This document shows positions 1-12,528 of a stretch of DNA of 64,000 nucleotides, in pieces. A program made the position numbers and the translations under genes. The notes below the pieces were generated by a model. That model saw nothing but the letters and a program-made list of their open reading frames with translations, was not told the origin of the DNA and ran no database searches. The number at the start of each line of letters is the position of its first letter. Position 1 is the stretch's first letter. This stretch comes from Mesotaenium endlicherianum (taxonomy: Eukaryota; Streptophyta; Zygnematophyceae; Zygnematales; Mesotaeniaceae), in the NCBI GenBank assembly GCA_009602735.1, contig WELA01010871.1, positions 60,223-124,222 on the forward strand, written 5' to 3'.

Positions 1-483
1 GGGGGGCGTAAAAAGGGGGGGGTGGGCGCAAAGGGGCGAGGGAGGTTCTAATGGGGCCCTGTCACCGATGATGTATGAGACAGTAAAAAAGAATAATTGG
101 TGAAGAGCGCATTCATGTTCAGGAAAGAGCTTTAATGCAATGAGCATCAGGGCATGTGCTGAAGGGTTCTCGATAGCATCGCCGGAAAAGGTCGGCGTTA
201 TGACACTATTTGCACCCGAGGTATTTTCACCGAATATTGGAAATAGATAGATCGACGCACACATATGGTCACATCCAACAGACGTCGTGTGCATGCATTC
301 TGTTCGGTTTTGTTTTGTGGTGTATTTTTGTGCTTTATATTTGGTTCTTTTTTTTTGTTTTTCCCCCCCCCATTGTCCCTAGGACCACCGTGCCTCTACA
401 TGCACGTATGCATGCATACATGAGCAATTCAGCAATGAATAGTTAGACATTAGATTAATGGCGCCATGTGGAGGCCAGTTAAG
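1..483. other. Non-coding flank upstream of first visible GH51 exon
   Basis: G-rich homopolymer-like sequence at the very start, then a T-run followed by a C-run at about 348-371. I see no exon here matching the missing N-terminal part of the GH51 enzyme. It is most likely intron. Confidence 0.5.
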
Positions 484-2077
484 CTCCGGGTGTCAATCAT
501 GGCGGCTCCCGCTTCTGTGGGTCTATTTCTGACCAGGATATCCGGGCAGGCAAAAGATACCGCGTGAGCCTCTGGCTGCGCGCCACGCGGGACGTCAAGC
601 TCCGTGTCGCCTTCCGGTCAGAGAATGGCTCCCTTGAGCTTGCGAGCGGATACATTCGGTAAAACTGCAACACATCAGCACTCTATGTCATACATACATA
701 TTGTACATATATATCATACATATGTTATTTGAATATGTGTATCTATATTATACATATATGCATATAGAAGTCAGGACAGGCTGAAAAACACTAGAAATAT
801 GCGTCTTGACCCCTATAAGTTGTTAGCCTTGCTGAGGCTATGATTGCACCTGCTATCAGCAGTCAAAGATGCGCATGCCAGAGCAGAAACGGCGCTAACA
901 CCTTGACAAAGGGTCCTCCATCATTTTTCTTCACAAGATAACATTGTTCTGCACCATATGGGTGGGGCAGTCCATGCGTAGTCAACTTTTCGTCAACGCG
1001 GAAGTTCATAAGTCAACGTGAAGTATACACATAGAATCTGCAAGAGGCCGACGACGGCCGCGACGGCTGCCACTGGTGCTAATTGATGCCAACGAGTGAC
1101 TGCAGGGTGGGCGCTTCAGAGGCTGCCACGTGGCACAAGCAGGAGTTGGAAATCCTTGCCGGGCGTACGGACCACCGGGGACAGCTGGCAATCACGACCA
1201 AGGAGGGCGGCACCATCTGGCTGGACCAGATCTCGGCCGCGCCCGTGTCCACCTTTAAGGTGCCAGGTGGCACCCCTCGAGTGCTTACAGATACTATGAG
1301 CTCTACAAATTTTCAAAACAAGTACACGGTACTCTTGTGCGCACAGGCCATGACTGCTTCATGCGTTGCCTTCAGGATGTCTTCAAATACGGTTCTACGA
1401 TCATGCAGTAATTTCTCTATGACGGAATCTCTCTCATGTGGTGGGTGTCGTGTGATCAACGAGCGGGCGGCAGGGCCACGGGATGCGGCCGGCGCTGGCG
1501 AGGATGCTGCGAGCACTGCGCCCCGGCTTCATGCGCTTCCCAGGTCCCTACCTCTCGCTCTTCTCCCTCCCCTCCGCCGCCTGCTCTGCCTGCTCCGCCT
1601 CCTGCTCCTCCTCCTCCTCCTCCTCTTTTCTTCCTCCTCTCTTCGTTCCTCCTCCTCTCCCCGCTCCTCCTCGGCATCCTCCGCCTCCTCTTCCTCCTCC
1701 CCCACTTCTCTCCCTCCCCGGCCTCCTCCTCTTCTTGCCCCCCTTTTGTCCCTCCTCCTCTGCATCCTCCTCCTCCTCCTCCTCAGACCCCTGCTACTCG
1801 TCTCTCGCTTCTTCCAGGCATTGAGTTCAGAGGCCTCTCTGTTATCAACCCCCTTCTCCTTCTCCAAGGGTCCAAGTGGTAGCGCATTGGAGATCCAGAG
1901 CACTGCTGGCAGCCTTGCCCCACTCCAGGGCCAGCGCGGTGCTTGTAGCGGTGTCTGCAGCCGCCGGGCGTGCCCAGCACGATTGCCTTGCCCCTAGCAT
2001 GGGAGCCTGACATCTCTCTCTCTTTTCCCTGCGTGTGCCTTCTCGCACCGCGTGCGTGCGCGCGCGCACGTGTGTTT

Positions 2078-2108
<31 letters not shown>

Positions 2109-4004
2109 GTGTCTGTCTGTCTGTGTGTGTATGTCTGTGTGTGGGTGTCTGTGTGTGCATGTGCACGTGCTTGCGTGCGGGGCAGGGGGCTGCTACGTGG
2201 AGGGGGCCAGGCTGGCAAATGCGTACAGGTGGCGCCAGTCGGTTGGTCCCTGGGAGGAGCGGCCTGGCCACTTCAACGACGTGTGGGGCTACTGGTCGGA
2301 CGACGCCCTCGGCCTCTTCGAATTTCTCCAGGTCAGCGCTCCGCCAAGTGCCACTCCCCTCGCGGTCCCCCGTCTCTAGCGGCCAGCCTCCTGCGTGCCT
2401 GCCTTTCTCTCAAAGGAGAGTGTTGTGTACCCACTTGTTTCTGAGAGAGTTTCACCTACTTCCTTATGTTTGAAGTTGGTCCATGCGTTAGCCTCCAGTT
2501 CCTTGTCACTGATTTCTCCAGTCCTCTTTATCTTTAGCCACCCCTTAGCCTCACTCTTCCGGCCGCTCGCCTATTTGCTGGGCACGTCTGTTTGTGGACG
2601 TGCGCGTCTGCGGCGGAGGAAGCATTGGGATTGCTGTCACATGCAGTAAGGGATGGGTGCGAAGGCATCAGTCTTAGGAACAGGTATCAAAGGCCACCAC
2701 TGGTGCGTGTTCACTAGAAAATTTGAAGGAAGGTAGGTACGGGCGGAGGGGTTGGCGTTTCCCGAGTGCTTGTGCTTTACTGATGTCATGCTGCTTGATG
2801 GGGAGATCTTGTTGTGTTTTTTGTATATGTTTGGGGGGGGGGGAGTGGTTGTTGGGTGGGCGTGCGCGCGTGTGTGTGCATGGGTGCGTGTGCGTCTGCA
2901 AGTGCGTGCGTGTTTGGTCATGTGTGCGTATATGTGTGTGCATGTGCGTGTGTGTGTTTGTGCGCGTGCGCATGCGTGCATGATTGTGTGCGTGCGTGCG
3001 ACCTACGGCCACCTTGCAGTTCTGCGAGGACATTGACACCGTCCCCGTGTGGGTCTTCAACAACGGTGAGAGACGCTGCGCGCGCATGCCTCGATCCTCA
3101 CAACCTCCACATGCCAGAAACTCCTGCTCACCACAACCAAAACTCGGGAAACAAGATCAAGCAGCCCCCCCCTGCTGGCCCCCAGACGCATCGCAGCAGG
3201 CCCTGCTGCTTCCCAGTGGCAGCAGCCCCCTCTGGCAAGGGCCGCCCGCTTTGGGCCGAGGGCCGGTGCTGCGTCAGTCATGAGGAGCCGTCACGTCACC
3301 TCCTGACACCTGTGCACTGGACAACGGATTTCCGATTATTCTTGGAGGCGCACGCTTTGATTGCTCAGGTTCAAGGGAGCTGTAGTCATCGCTTCACGCC
3401 GATGTGCGCTGGAGTGTCGAGTCTTAACGGAGGCATGCCTCTGTTCCCCACAAGATCTCTCGCATTCTCCTAAAAGTCATCACGGGTTGATTTTCAACGC
3501 TGTGTGCTGGAGTTGTGGTTGTGCATGCCTCTCTGCATGCCTCTGCTACCGGCCTTCTGATTTCCAAAATGCATTGATGCAAGCTGCCAAGGGCAGGGCA
3601 GGGTAGCGCAGGAAAGGGCATGGGCGTTTGAGTTTTGGATTTTGAGCTGGGGGCTGAGGAGGGTAAGCTCCAAGAAGTTAGCGTTTAGGGTAAGGGCTCC
3701 AGGATGAGCGCTTTAGCTTTGGGACTGTTTGTCTTTTCCTGCAAGTGGTGCACAAGGCACTGCTGTACTGTGTGCTTGCTGCGTGTGCTGCGTGTGCTGC
3801 GTGTGCTGTGTGTGCAGCGTGCCTGGGATGTGTTTGCGCTTCCTGTATGCGTGTGCAAATGGGGGTGTGCAGCTGTGTTTCAATCTTGTGAGCTGATTGA
3901 CAAATGCATCTTTTTCTCTCTGTTTAATGTAAATTTCCTCTTTGCAGGCTTCCTCCTTTTCACATGCAAGCAACGCAGGTAGAGGAGAGATAGACAGAGG
4001 AGGA

Positions 4005-4036
<32 letters not shown>

Positions 4037-5827
4037 CACGTTACTCATACCTTTGGCGCCCGTTCAAAGATGGCACGTCTCACGCACCAAGGAACCAAAC
4101 GAGGTCTTTGGCTTGTTAGTGTGTTCTCACGATGCGATGTCCTCCCCCCCCTCCCCCCTCCTTTTTGCACGCGCAGGCATCAGCCATACGGACGAAGTGG
4201 ACTATCACACGTTAGGGCCTTTTGTGCAGGTGAAAACAACAGGCCCTTGTTCTTACCCTTACGCCTACTTTGGATTCTTATTTCCACCCAGACGTGGACC
4301 AATCAAGCAGCATCTTCTTTGCACCCCAGAAGTAAGAATCTGATTGTCCGTTATGCTTACGAAACTGGGTCCTACAGTGACCACCTATGCCATATTTCCT
4401 CCACATAACATAGTAGGGGTGTTGTTTGATAGTAAATCTGGTTGCCTCCAAGCCTACCTATTGTGATTTGCACTAGACTGCTTTTGATGTTTGGACCTGA
4501 GTTTGCTTCTGCTGTTGATGAGGTTAGTTATGAAGCAGCAGCTCGTTGACTGGGCACTCCAGCACTTGTCTACTTTTGACTCTCTCACGTTACCTCCTAG
4601 GTGATTTCTAGTATGTCTGACCAACTAAGACCACCTCTGCTCATATGTCCTATTTGAGGGAGACACGTCTTTGAATTGAAAAGATGGAGCGCCTGTTCAC
4701 CGGGTGCTGAGTGCCTTGTTTAAAGAACTTCGTGCTAAAAATCCTTGCGAAGAATCATCTTATCACGGTGCCTTGTGCCTATTTATGATGACGATCCTTG
4801 TCTCGCATTTTTCTTCTAACTTGCTTAATGTGCAGGATATGTTGGATGGAATTGAATTTGCTAGAGGGCCCGCAGACAGCAAGTGGGGGCGAGTCAGGTC
4901 CGAGATGGGCCACATGGAGCCCTTCCCCTTGCGCCATGTGGCAATCGGCAACGAGGACTGCTCCAAAGCCAATTACCAAGGCACGTCTCACTGTTTGCCT
5001 GTGTACCTTCTATACTCAGTGGATTAGAAGTCTAGAAGAACAATAGACATCAGATTGACATGCAAAGCAACCCCACGAAAGTGTAAAAGGAAGAGGATCG
5101 TCCACTCTTGGCACAAGAAAATGCTCTCTCTGAAGGAAAACACGCTCACTCTGCGTTCACCAGCAATAGTTTCCTCCCACTCGATTATCTACAAGTCTTG
5201 ACACCTCCCTCCCCTTCTTAAAGAGGAATTCTTATCACCCTTCTCCCCCTCCCCCTTTCATAAAGCCAGGCCCTCCCTACAGCAGAGCCCATCTGTAAAA
5301 CCGATCTCATCACAAAGTAGTGAAGTATCATCAATCAAGTCGTTCCAACAAGCACCTTCTTCCTGCACCTTCACCTGCTACAAACCATCAATGAAGTTGT
5401 CAAACGTGTGCGCTCCTCGACCGCTATCGCCCTCCTTCCTTGCCTCTTTGATGCAGACATTTACACTGCAGGCAACAATATTTATCTCGAGTCATCTATT
5501 TACATACGTCAGTCCTGATACAAGTGCTTGTGCTGTCCTCTCTCCTCTCTCCTCTCTCCTTTCTTTGTCTCTCCTCTTCCCTTGCCAGGGAGCTACCCGA
5601 GGTTCTACCACGCCATCAAGGCCAGATATCCCGACATGAAGATTGTGTCCAACTGCGGGCCGCCCCTGCAGCACCCCGCAGATCTGTACGACTACCATGT
5701 GAGGCTTGTCTCTTGCCCCAGCCTCTTCCCCTCTCTCTCCCTCTCTTCCATTCTTCTGCAACTGGCTGGCACCTCCACTTGCATCAGGTCTAACTGTGTC
5801 CACTTATGTGCGCGTGCGAGTATGCGT

Positions 5828-5897
<70 letters not shown>

Positions 5898-8800
5898 GTG
5901 TGTGTGTGTTTGTGTTTGAGTGTGTGTGTGTGTGTGTGTTAGTGTGTGTGCAAGAGACACTACACATCTGGTACGACTACCGCATGCGTCCAGTAGTGTT
6001 CTAACTGCTCACAGATCCTTTGCCCACGCGTTGTATCAGAGATGATATCCAGAGGGCGGGAGGGCGGGAGAGAGGGTAGGAGGGAGAGAGGGAGAGAGGG
6101 AGGGAGGGCCCCTCAGCAGATTGTCATCCTTCATGAACACAAGTTAAGCACGTGGTTGTGGGCAAGAACGCAATCAATCAGGCACTCGATGAAGCGGTGA
6201 GTGTTGCCCGCGAATCATACCGTAACCAAATTAGAGATGTGAGACTCGGCAGAGAGCGAGAACCTCCCAGCATGAAGTGCCAAGTGGCGGAGCAGCAGTT
6301 GCCAGCTGCACGCCTGCGTGTGCAGCCCAGTCTCAATCAGGCCCCCTAAGGTGGCAGGTCATGCATCACAAGCCGGCTCCTGGTCCTGCAAGCTGACAGG
6401 TGTCATTCTGAGGGTAGTGACAGGTGTACACGACCCCGGCCAGCTTGTTCGCTTTGCGCACCACCTTCGATTCCACTCCTCGCACCGGCCCAAAGGTCAG
6501 TACAAGCGCGCCATTTGTTGAGTTGGCAAGCTTCTGCTGGCTGGAACATCCTGCGTGCACAATGGCCTGCACGATCAGTAGCCCGGCGCCAGCTGTCAGC
6601 ACTTGCTGTCACGCTTACTCTTACTATCGCGCTTGCGTCAAAGATGCCTGTGGGCTGAGGCGGGCATTGAGTCGTCCCTGCTGTTGCTGACGCGCGCGTG
6701 TGCCCTTCCTTGCTGTTAGCCTTTCTGTCGCAACAATACTCAGTTAGTGGTGCTGTCGTAGTCGTAGTCGTGGTTGTTGCCAGCAGGACGTGTGCTCTTG
6801 TTGGTCTCCCCTTTCCTGTAATCGTAACACGTACTTGGCGTCTGCGCCGTGCGGTGGTGCCAAGGCAGGTGTTTGCAAGTGAGTACGCGTCCTACGGGTC
6901 TGAGGTCGGCCATGGCAACCTTTGGGGAGCCATCGCAGAGGCCGCCTTCATGACGGGCCTCGAGCGGAACAGGTGAGTGCTTTTTTGTTTCTTAATTGCT
7001 GAATCAGTACATGCATTTATGCATGTGGATTCCTTGTATCACCATACGCGTGTGTGTGCACAAGGCAGTAGTGCGCGTGAGCGCTTTCTCTCATGCATGC
7101 AGTTTGCTGGCAGTCTGTTGAGGCCTGGCCCACGGCACGTACTCTGCTTCCCCCTCCATGGCTATAAGCTTCAGAACCTCATATAAAGAGAGGCCTCTTC
7201 AGCTTCCCACTCCACCTCAGCTCTGGAGGGCTGCCCTATCTCCACGATGGGAAAGTGCTTTTGTGTGAGGCAATCACAGGCACGCCACGCCATGTCCTTG
7301 GCACGTCATGCAAAGTGCCCATAAATGTTATGCCTTGAGCAAGCGTCGTCACGCCCTGTGCCTGCGACACCACAGCCCGTGTGCTTGTAGTAGCATGCCG
7401 CGCGTCTCCAATGCCGTGCGTCTGCGATGCCACGTGTCATGCGCTTATGACGCCTTCCGTGCCGTGTGCTCATGCTTCCGGCGCTGTTCCATTCTGCCTC
7501 TGCGTGGTCCTCTTTCTTGCCCTTCCTGTCGGCCTGCCTGGCCGCCTGCCTGCCTGCCTGCCTGCATCCATGGACGATTGCAGCGACGTGGTGGAGATGG
7601 CGAGCTACGCGCCGCTTTTTGTCAACGCCAACGACCGAAAGTACGCTCCGCACTTGCCTCCATCACGCGCATGCCTCCCTCTCCCCTTGCATACACCGCC
7701 CCCTCCCCCCCCTAGACCCCGCTCTCCCCACGCCCCCTCTCCCCTTGGCATTTCTTGGCCTCCCCTTCCTCCCTCCTCCCTCCTCCCTCCTCCCTCCTCT
7801 CTCCTCCCTCGTCCTAGCCCTGTTCCCCTCATCCATTCTTTTCTCCTTCTGCACCGAGCCATGTCCCGTTTATGAGTCAACTGCCCACAATGCACCAACC
7901 ACCTGTTTCCCCCCACCCCGAGGATGCCAAATTTTGCCTGGCCTGCAGCTGCTGATGTGGCCCGTGAATTCAATCACTGTGTCTTAACATGGACCGGCAG
8001 TCCGTCTCATCACCCTGCAGTCTCCACTAACTCAGCGGGTGAAGAATGCCCGCCGACGCAGAGGAGGGCGGGGTGGGGGGGGGGGCAGGCCACAGAAACA
8101 TGTCACATGAAGTACTCGAAAGAACCGGAAGAACGTTCATAATAGGGGTCGTAACAACAGCTCGCATGGCTGTAGCAACCTAGTTTGCAAGAGTAAATAC
8201 AAGAGAAGGATGAACCCAAGGCATTTGTTACTCGTTCTTGTGCTTGTGGGCATGAGAGGCGTGGCACCGTGCCCAGAAGGTATAGCCTGCAGTATCGTTC
8301 TCGGCAGGCGGTCCCACACCGTCAAGTCGCCCGTTCTCCTCCTCCAGGCGTCTAGAGTCTGCCTGCTTCTTGTGGAGGACTTTGCAAAACCTTTCCCTCT
8401 TCAAGGGTGGCTCTGGCGGCTCCTGGCCAGCTGGCAAGGAGCTCGCAACAGGTTGTCAGGAGGTCAGGCAGGTCAGCCGGCCAGGGCAGTGAGAAAGGGA
8501 GGCCTGGGGCATGCATGATGCCTTTCTTACCACGTCACAAACTGACACTTGGCACATGCTCGTCGGCTGACTGCAGGTGGAATCCGGACGCGATTGTGTT
8601 TGATTCTTCCCGCCAATACGGTACCCCCAGCTATTGGGTGCAGCAGATGTTTGGCGGCACAAAGAACGCCACGGGGATCCCATCCGTGGTTGGTGCTGTC
8701 AGAGGGGCAGCATCCGTGCTTGCCACCTCAGCATTTGTGCGGGATGAGGAGGGTGGAAACAAGAAAGTGGTCATCAAGGTGACATAGAAGGAGTCAATAT

Positions 8801-10487
8801 AGCGTTTCGTTTTTTTTTCATCTTGTCATGCGTTACTTTTTTTGTTCTGTTTTCCACGGTGTTTTTGATCTTGGTGTTATTTTCTTACTTCATACTTTCT
8901 TTGTAACGTATGTGCTTCATACTCACCGTTCTTCACCCCCCTGTGCCTGTGGGGCTCGCATTCCGTCACACTTTTTCTTCTGATTCCGAGTTGGCCTTGT
9001 CCTTGACTCAGACTCTGACCCGTCTCAAACTTTGATCTGTCTTTGACTTCGCCTGTTCTTGACTCTAACCTGTGCTGGACTTTGACCTGTGCTAGACTGT
9101 TGCCTCGCTTTTTGGCGTAAAGCAGAAGCGCCTATTTCACTCTCTCAAAGAAAAATATTCCCGTTTCAACCATTTGCGCCTCTTCACCTGTTATGTCATG
9201 TGGATTTTGTTCTTCTCCACGCGCAGCTGAAGGGGTGTCTGTGTATATCGCTCCACAAGAGTGGGAGGATCCACTCCTCCCCAGGGATCAAGTAGCTGTG
9301 GCCCTTAGTTGCTCCCTGCTCCCTCCTAATCCTCCAATGACAACCTCGTGCTTACTGGCCTCGTTGTGATTTACCGCCCCGTGCTTACTGACCTCGTCGT
9401 GCTTACTTCTGTGGCAGAAGGTTGCTCACAGTGCTAAGGGGTCACCTGCCCTGCTTGGCCAAGGTTCGCCTCCCGATGTAATTAATATGCCTAGTTTGTG
9501 CAATTTTTGCAGGCAGTAAATTTTGGGCTTGTGCTTTTATCGCTGGACCTTGAGCTCAAAGGAGTGCCAGCTGGCAGCCGGCTGTCAAAAGCCAAGGTCA
9601 CGCTTCTCACCAGCGGATCGCCCACGGACGAGAACTCACTCGCAGACCCTGAAATGGTACACTCTGTTGCATGCCTGTCTGAAAATGTCGCATCAGTTTT
9701 TGTGGTCTTTTCATCTGCAAACTATACTTGTAGATGGCGAGCACTCTACTGCAGGGCAGGCTCAGTTACCACGTTCCACGTACTATTCTGCTAGATTTCG
9801 AATTTGTCTGGTGTGAGAGTACCGGCTGCATGGTCTGGTGTGTTGAATAACGGCTTAAGCATGAGTTCAACATCCCCTCTCATTTGTGGAAAGAGTGGTC
9901 AGCTGTGGGAGTACAGTTTGTGCTTGAATTTCACAAAGATGATTTCATGATTCTTGGGCATGCATTACTTCATTCGCTGATCCATGCGCCTTTCAGTTCA
10001 ACAGTTTGGAAAGTCTGGAATGTTGTTCCCGGCTTGCAATTTGAAATGACCCTCAAATGTGATAGAATAAGGTCTTCGCACAGTATGCAGGTCAGCTGCA
10101 GACTAGTGGGGCCCTTTTCCTTGCTGACAAAGCAACGCTTGAGAGCCTTCAAAATATTTAATATCAACACACCCCGCTGGCTGCACTGTCACACAACTGT
10201 TGACTGACTGAAAGCGAGGTGGAAGTCAGGACAGTTGCCGGCCAACGAAGATCTGAATTCCTCGAGATGTAAGCATCGAGCATATGTGTCATTCCTAGAG
10301 TCATTGCATAGCAATTTCATCAAGGAGGGTCAAACTTATGACCGAAGCATGAATTGATTCTGCGCAGGTGATACCCAAGTCTTGGGTGCTTGGACAAGTT
10401 CCTGCTAAGCTTGTGCTAAATTTGCCTGGCATGTCCCTTACCAGGGTTGTGCTGAAGGTTTCAGTTCAAAAGAAGGAAGCTGCGTAG
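484..10487 (+). CDS. GH51 alpha-L-arabinofuranosidase (5'-partial, 14 visible exons)
   Basis: Secreted glycosidase family that removes arabinofuranosyl side chains from cell-wall arabinan and arabinoxylan (Arabidopsis ASD1 type). Exons by phase-consistent joins: 484-658, 1106-1259, 1474-1543, 2186-2331, 3020-3065, 4177-4229, 4836-4980, 5589-5698, 6424-6495, 6869-6972, 7584-7640, 8577-8778, 9513-9656, 10368-10487 (stop TAG). They give about 531 residues; plant members are near 670, so roughly 140 N-terminal residues with the signal peptide are not seen. Order: carbohydrate-binding-like N-region ([13 protein letters not shown]), catalytic barrel, C-terminal beta domain. Acid/base Glu lies in AIGNEDC (codon 4953-4955) and nucleophile Glu in ASEYA (6881-6883). 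Other family blocks are [26 protein letters not shown] and GTPSYWVQ. Introns run 214-1111 bp; intron 7 appears to use a GC donor. The most 5' exon boundary is the least certain. Confidence 0.93.
1560..1830. repeat. CCT/CTC-rich low-complexity tract
   Basis: Long pyrimidine tract with CTC and CCT units in intron 3 of the GH51 gene. It generates spurious Leu/Pro/Ser-rich frames on the plus strand and Arg/Glu-rich frames on the minus strand. Confidence 0.85.
2049..2175. repeat. TG microsatellite adjoining a 3' splice site
   Basis: Near-perfect (TG)n followed by degenerate TG/TCTG units. It ends about 10 bases before the acceptor at 2183-2185 of the GH51 gene, where a pyrimidine tract would normally be. 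Confidence 0.9.
2860..3000. repeat. Degenerate TG-rich tract in GH51 intron 4
   Basis: TG, TGCG and TGCATG units over about 140 bases, ending 19 bases before the acceptor CAG at 3017-3019. Confidence 0.85.
5818..5950. repeat. TG microsatellite in GH51 intron 8
   Basis: Uninterrupted (TG)n of more than 40 bases, followed by interrupted TG units. It lies about 480 bases upstream of the next acceptor. Confidence 0.9.
8990..9110. repeat. Degenerate minisatellite, unit about 18 bp
   Basis: Repeated variants of CTTTGACCTGT / TGACTCTGACC in GH51 intron 12, about six units with substitutions and small length changes. Confidence 0.6.
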
Positions 10488-11831
10488 AGGATTTGGACTG
10501 TGTGGGCTGCTGCTACCTTATGATCTGAACTGCCATGCAAGTACGGGTGCTTCGCTCTACCTGATAGGACAGTTGTGCACCGCATGTATATTTGTAGATA
10601 ATAGTGCAACGAACACTCAATTTGAATGTCGCTTGGCTTAGACATCGACACCATTTTTGACACCAAGAGATATTCTGCTCACCACATCCATATTCATGTA
10701 TGACACTCCAAACCAAAACCAGTAAAGTGCAATTGCATTTTCATGTCTCACTACGTGCAGAACTTGATGAAACGCAAAGTACAAGCAATTATTAAGGAAA
10801 CATGACAAAATAGTAAAAAAAGCGTGTACATCGATGAAACATACATTAACCCAGAAGCTGAACTCATAGAGCCCACAGCGAACACAACAGCATGGACAAC
10901 CCTTACTGCACAAAAAAAGGAGGGGACAAGTTGGCTGCCCAGTCCTACCACATGCTCATACCTACTTACTGTCTTGCACTATGCAAACTTTACAGGCGTC
11001 ATTGCGACATATTATTGTGAACTACCATTGTGAATTGTTGGCATATGGAGTATGCTTAATGGAGGCCATTCCACAACACCGTACACCGTATATGTCTACC
11101 TTCTCACAGTTTTCTAAAAACACTATTACCCAGGGTTACTTCTGTATGACCAGTTACTCTAACAAGGCAGCTTCTCTACAATGAAACTGTATTTCCATGT
11201 GAGCACTCCATAGGCCGTGAGAAGCAAGCCCAATGACAGTGGACACTTTGGACAAGCAGAAGCACCAACCACTCCGCTCGTTTGCCTCCACATAAATGTC
11301 CTGCATATATATGCAGTTTTCAGAGTTATTAAGGAAACTACTCGGCAGCTATAATGTTATGCATCCTCTGCAGCGCCAACAAACCACTTGCGACGAAGCA
11401 GGCAAGGTCAACTACTACCACCACTACTATACAGCTCCAGCTTCAGTCAGAAAGCCCCCCCATCACTATCACCCTGCCATCAAAGAAGCACATTGGCCAG
11501 ATATTGCATAGTCACATACTAGTCACATAGTCACATACATAGTTACATACATAGTCACATAGGGACATGCGAAGGGTACTGTCAAATACATTAACTCCCA
11601 CTCCCTCCACAAAACAAACCTGAAGCCCCCTCTTTCCCCCACTCTATCTGCAGTGGCTCCATGCTGACACGTTCATCAAGCACCAACATGCCATACATGC
11701 ACTGGCCAAGAGAACGAACACGGCATAGAAAGCACTTTATGAAAAAGGGAAGCTATGCAACTAACGTGAGTGAAAAATCCAGATCATACAGATCGGGGCT
11801 TACTTGACCAGGCCAGAAGAAAGCTTCATGT
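10488..11831. other. Convergent intergenic region (GH51 / SKP1 3' flanks)
   Basis: Contains the 3' UTRs of both flanking genes. A short repeat of ACATAGTC / ACATACAT units is at about 11512-11565. I see no coding sequence. Confidence 0.6.
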
Positions 11832-12528
11832 TTACTCAAAAGCCCACTGGTTCTCCCGCCTCACTTCCTCTTCCTCCTCGGGAGTGAAGTCATTCTTAAT
11901 GTTAAATGTGCGTCGAATCTCCTCTGGTGTCTTGCCTTTAATCATATCCGCCACTGTTTGGCAAGTCAAATCGAGCAAGTCCTTGATGTTCAGGTAATTA
12001 GCGGCCTGCAAATGAAGCACAGGCCAAATCGTTTCAGAGATGGTGCACAAGGAGAGCGTGCATGTGACCAAGAATGAAAGCCTTAATAAACCCTACAAAA
12101 TGGCTACAAGGACTTGAACTCCCGCAGTTTTCACCACATGAAGAAACGACAACATCAATAAATGCTTACCGTAGCCCTCACCTGACGGACTTAAACCTCT
12201 AACTTACCAGGATAAGGTCAAACAGTGTTGCCTGGTCCACCTTCACGAAGTCTTGATCCCAAGTCTTAACTTCCTCCTCAGTAAGAATGGGCTTGTCCTC
12301 TGACACATTCTTAGCCTCCACGTGATATTTGCAATACTCTATCACTTTAGCCAGGATTTTGCCAGAGACATTCGGCAGAGGGATGCCTTGGTCGGTTGTA
12401 ACATCGTCTTCTATCATATTCTTTACTGTCTCCGATTGCAGGGCAACTACCTTCTCAACTTCAAACATCTCTTCATCTGAGCTCTTTAGCTTAACTTTTC
12501 CCTCGTTCGCTGCCATATCTGCTGTCAC
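11832..12528 (-). CDS. SKP1: SKP1, adaptor subunit of SCF ubiquitin ligases
   Basis: Links cullin 1 to F-box proteins in SCF E3 ligases, in nucleus and cytosol. Two exons on the minus strand: 12528-12208 and 12005-11832, with a 202-bp GTAAGT...GCAG intron at phase 0. The protein is 164 residues, the usual SKP1 size. The N-terminal BTB/POZ fold begins [16 protein letters not shown]. The Skp1 dimerisation domain has [19 protein letters not shown] across the splice junction and the conserved tail [19 protein letters not shown] second in-frame ATG lies 12 bases inside the first; [11 protein letters not shown] is taken from the first. It lies tail to tail with the GH51 gene. No missing residue in the F-box-binding tail is apparent, so it should be functional. 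Confidence 0.96.

Noticed and set aside
1970-2473. Val/Cys-rich and Thr/His-rich open frames around 2050-2170, 2860-3000 and 5820-5950
   Set aside because: Produced by TG/CA microsatellites. The GH51 exon 2186-2331 uses one of the frames only locally.
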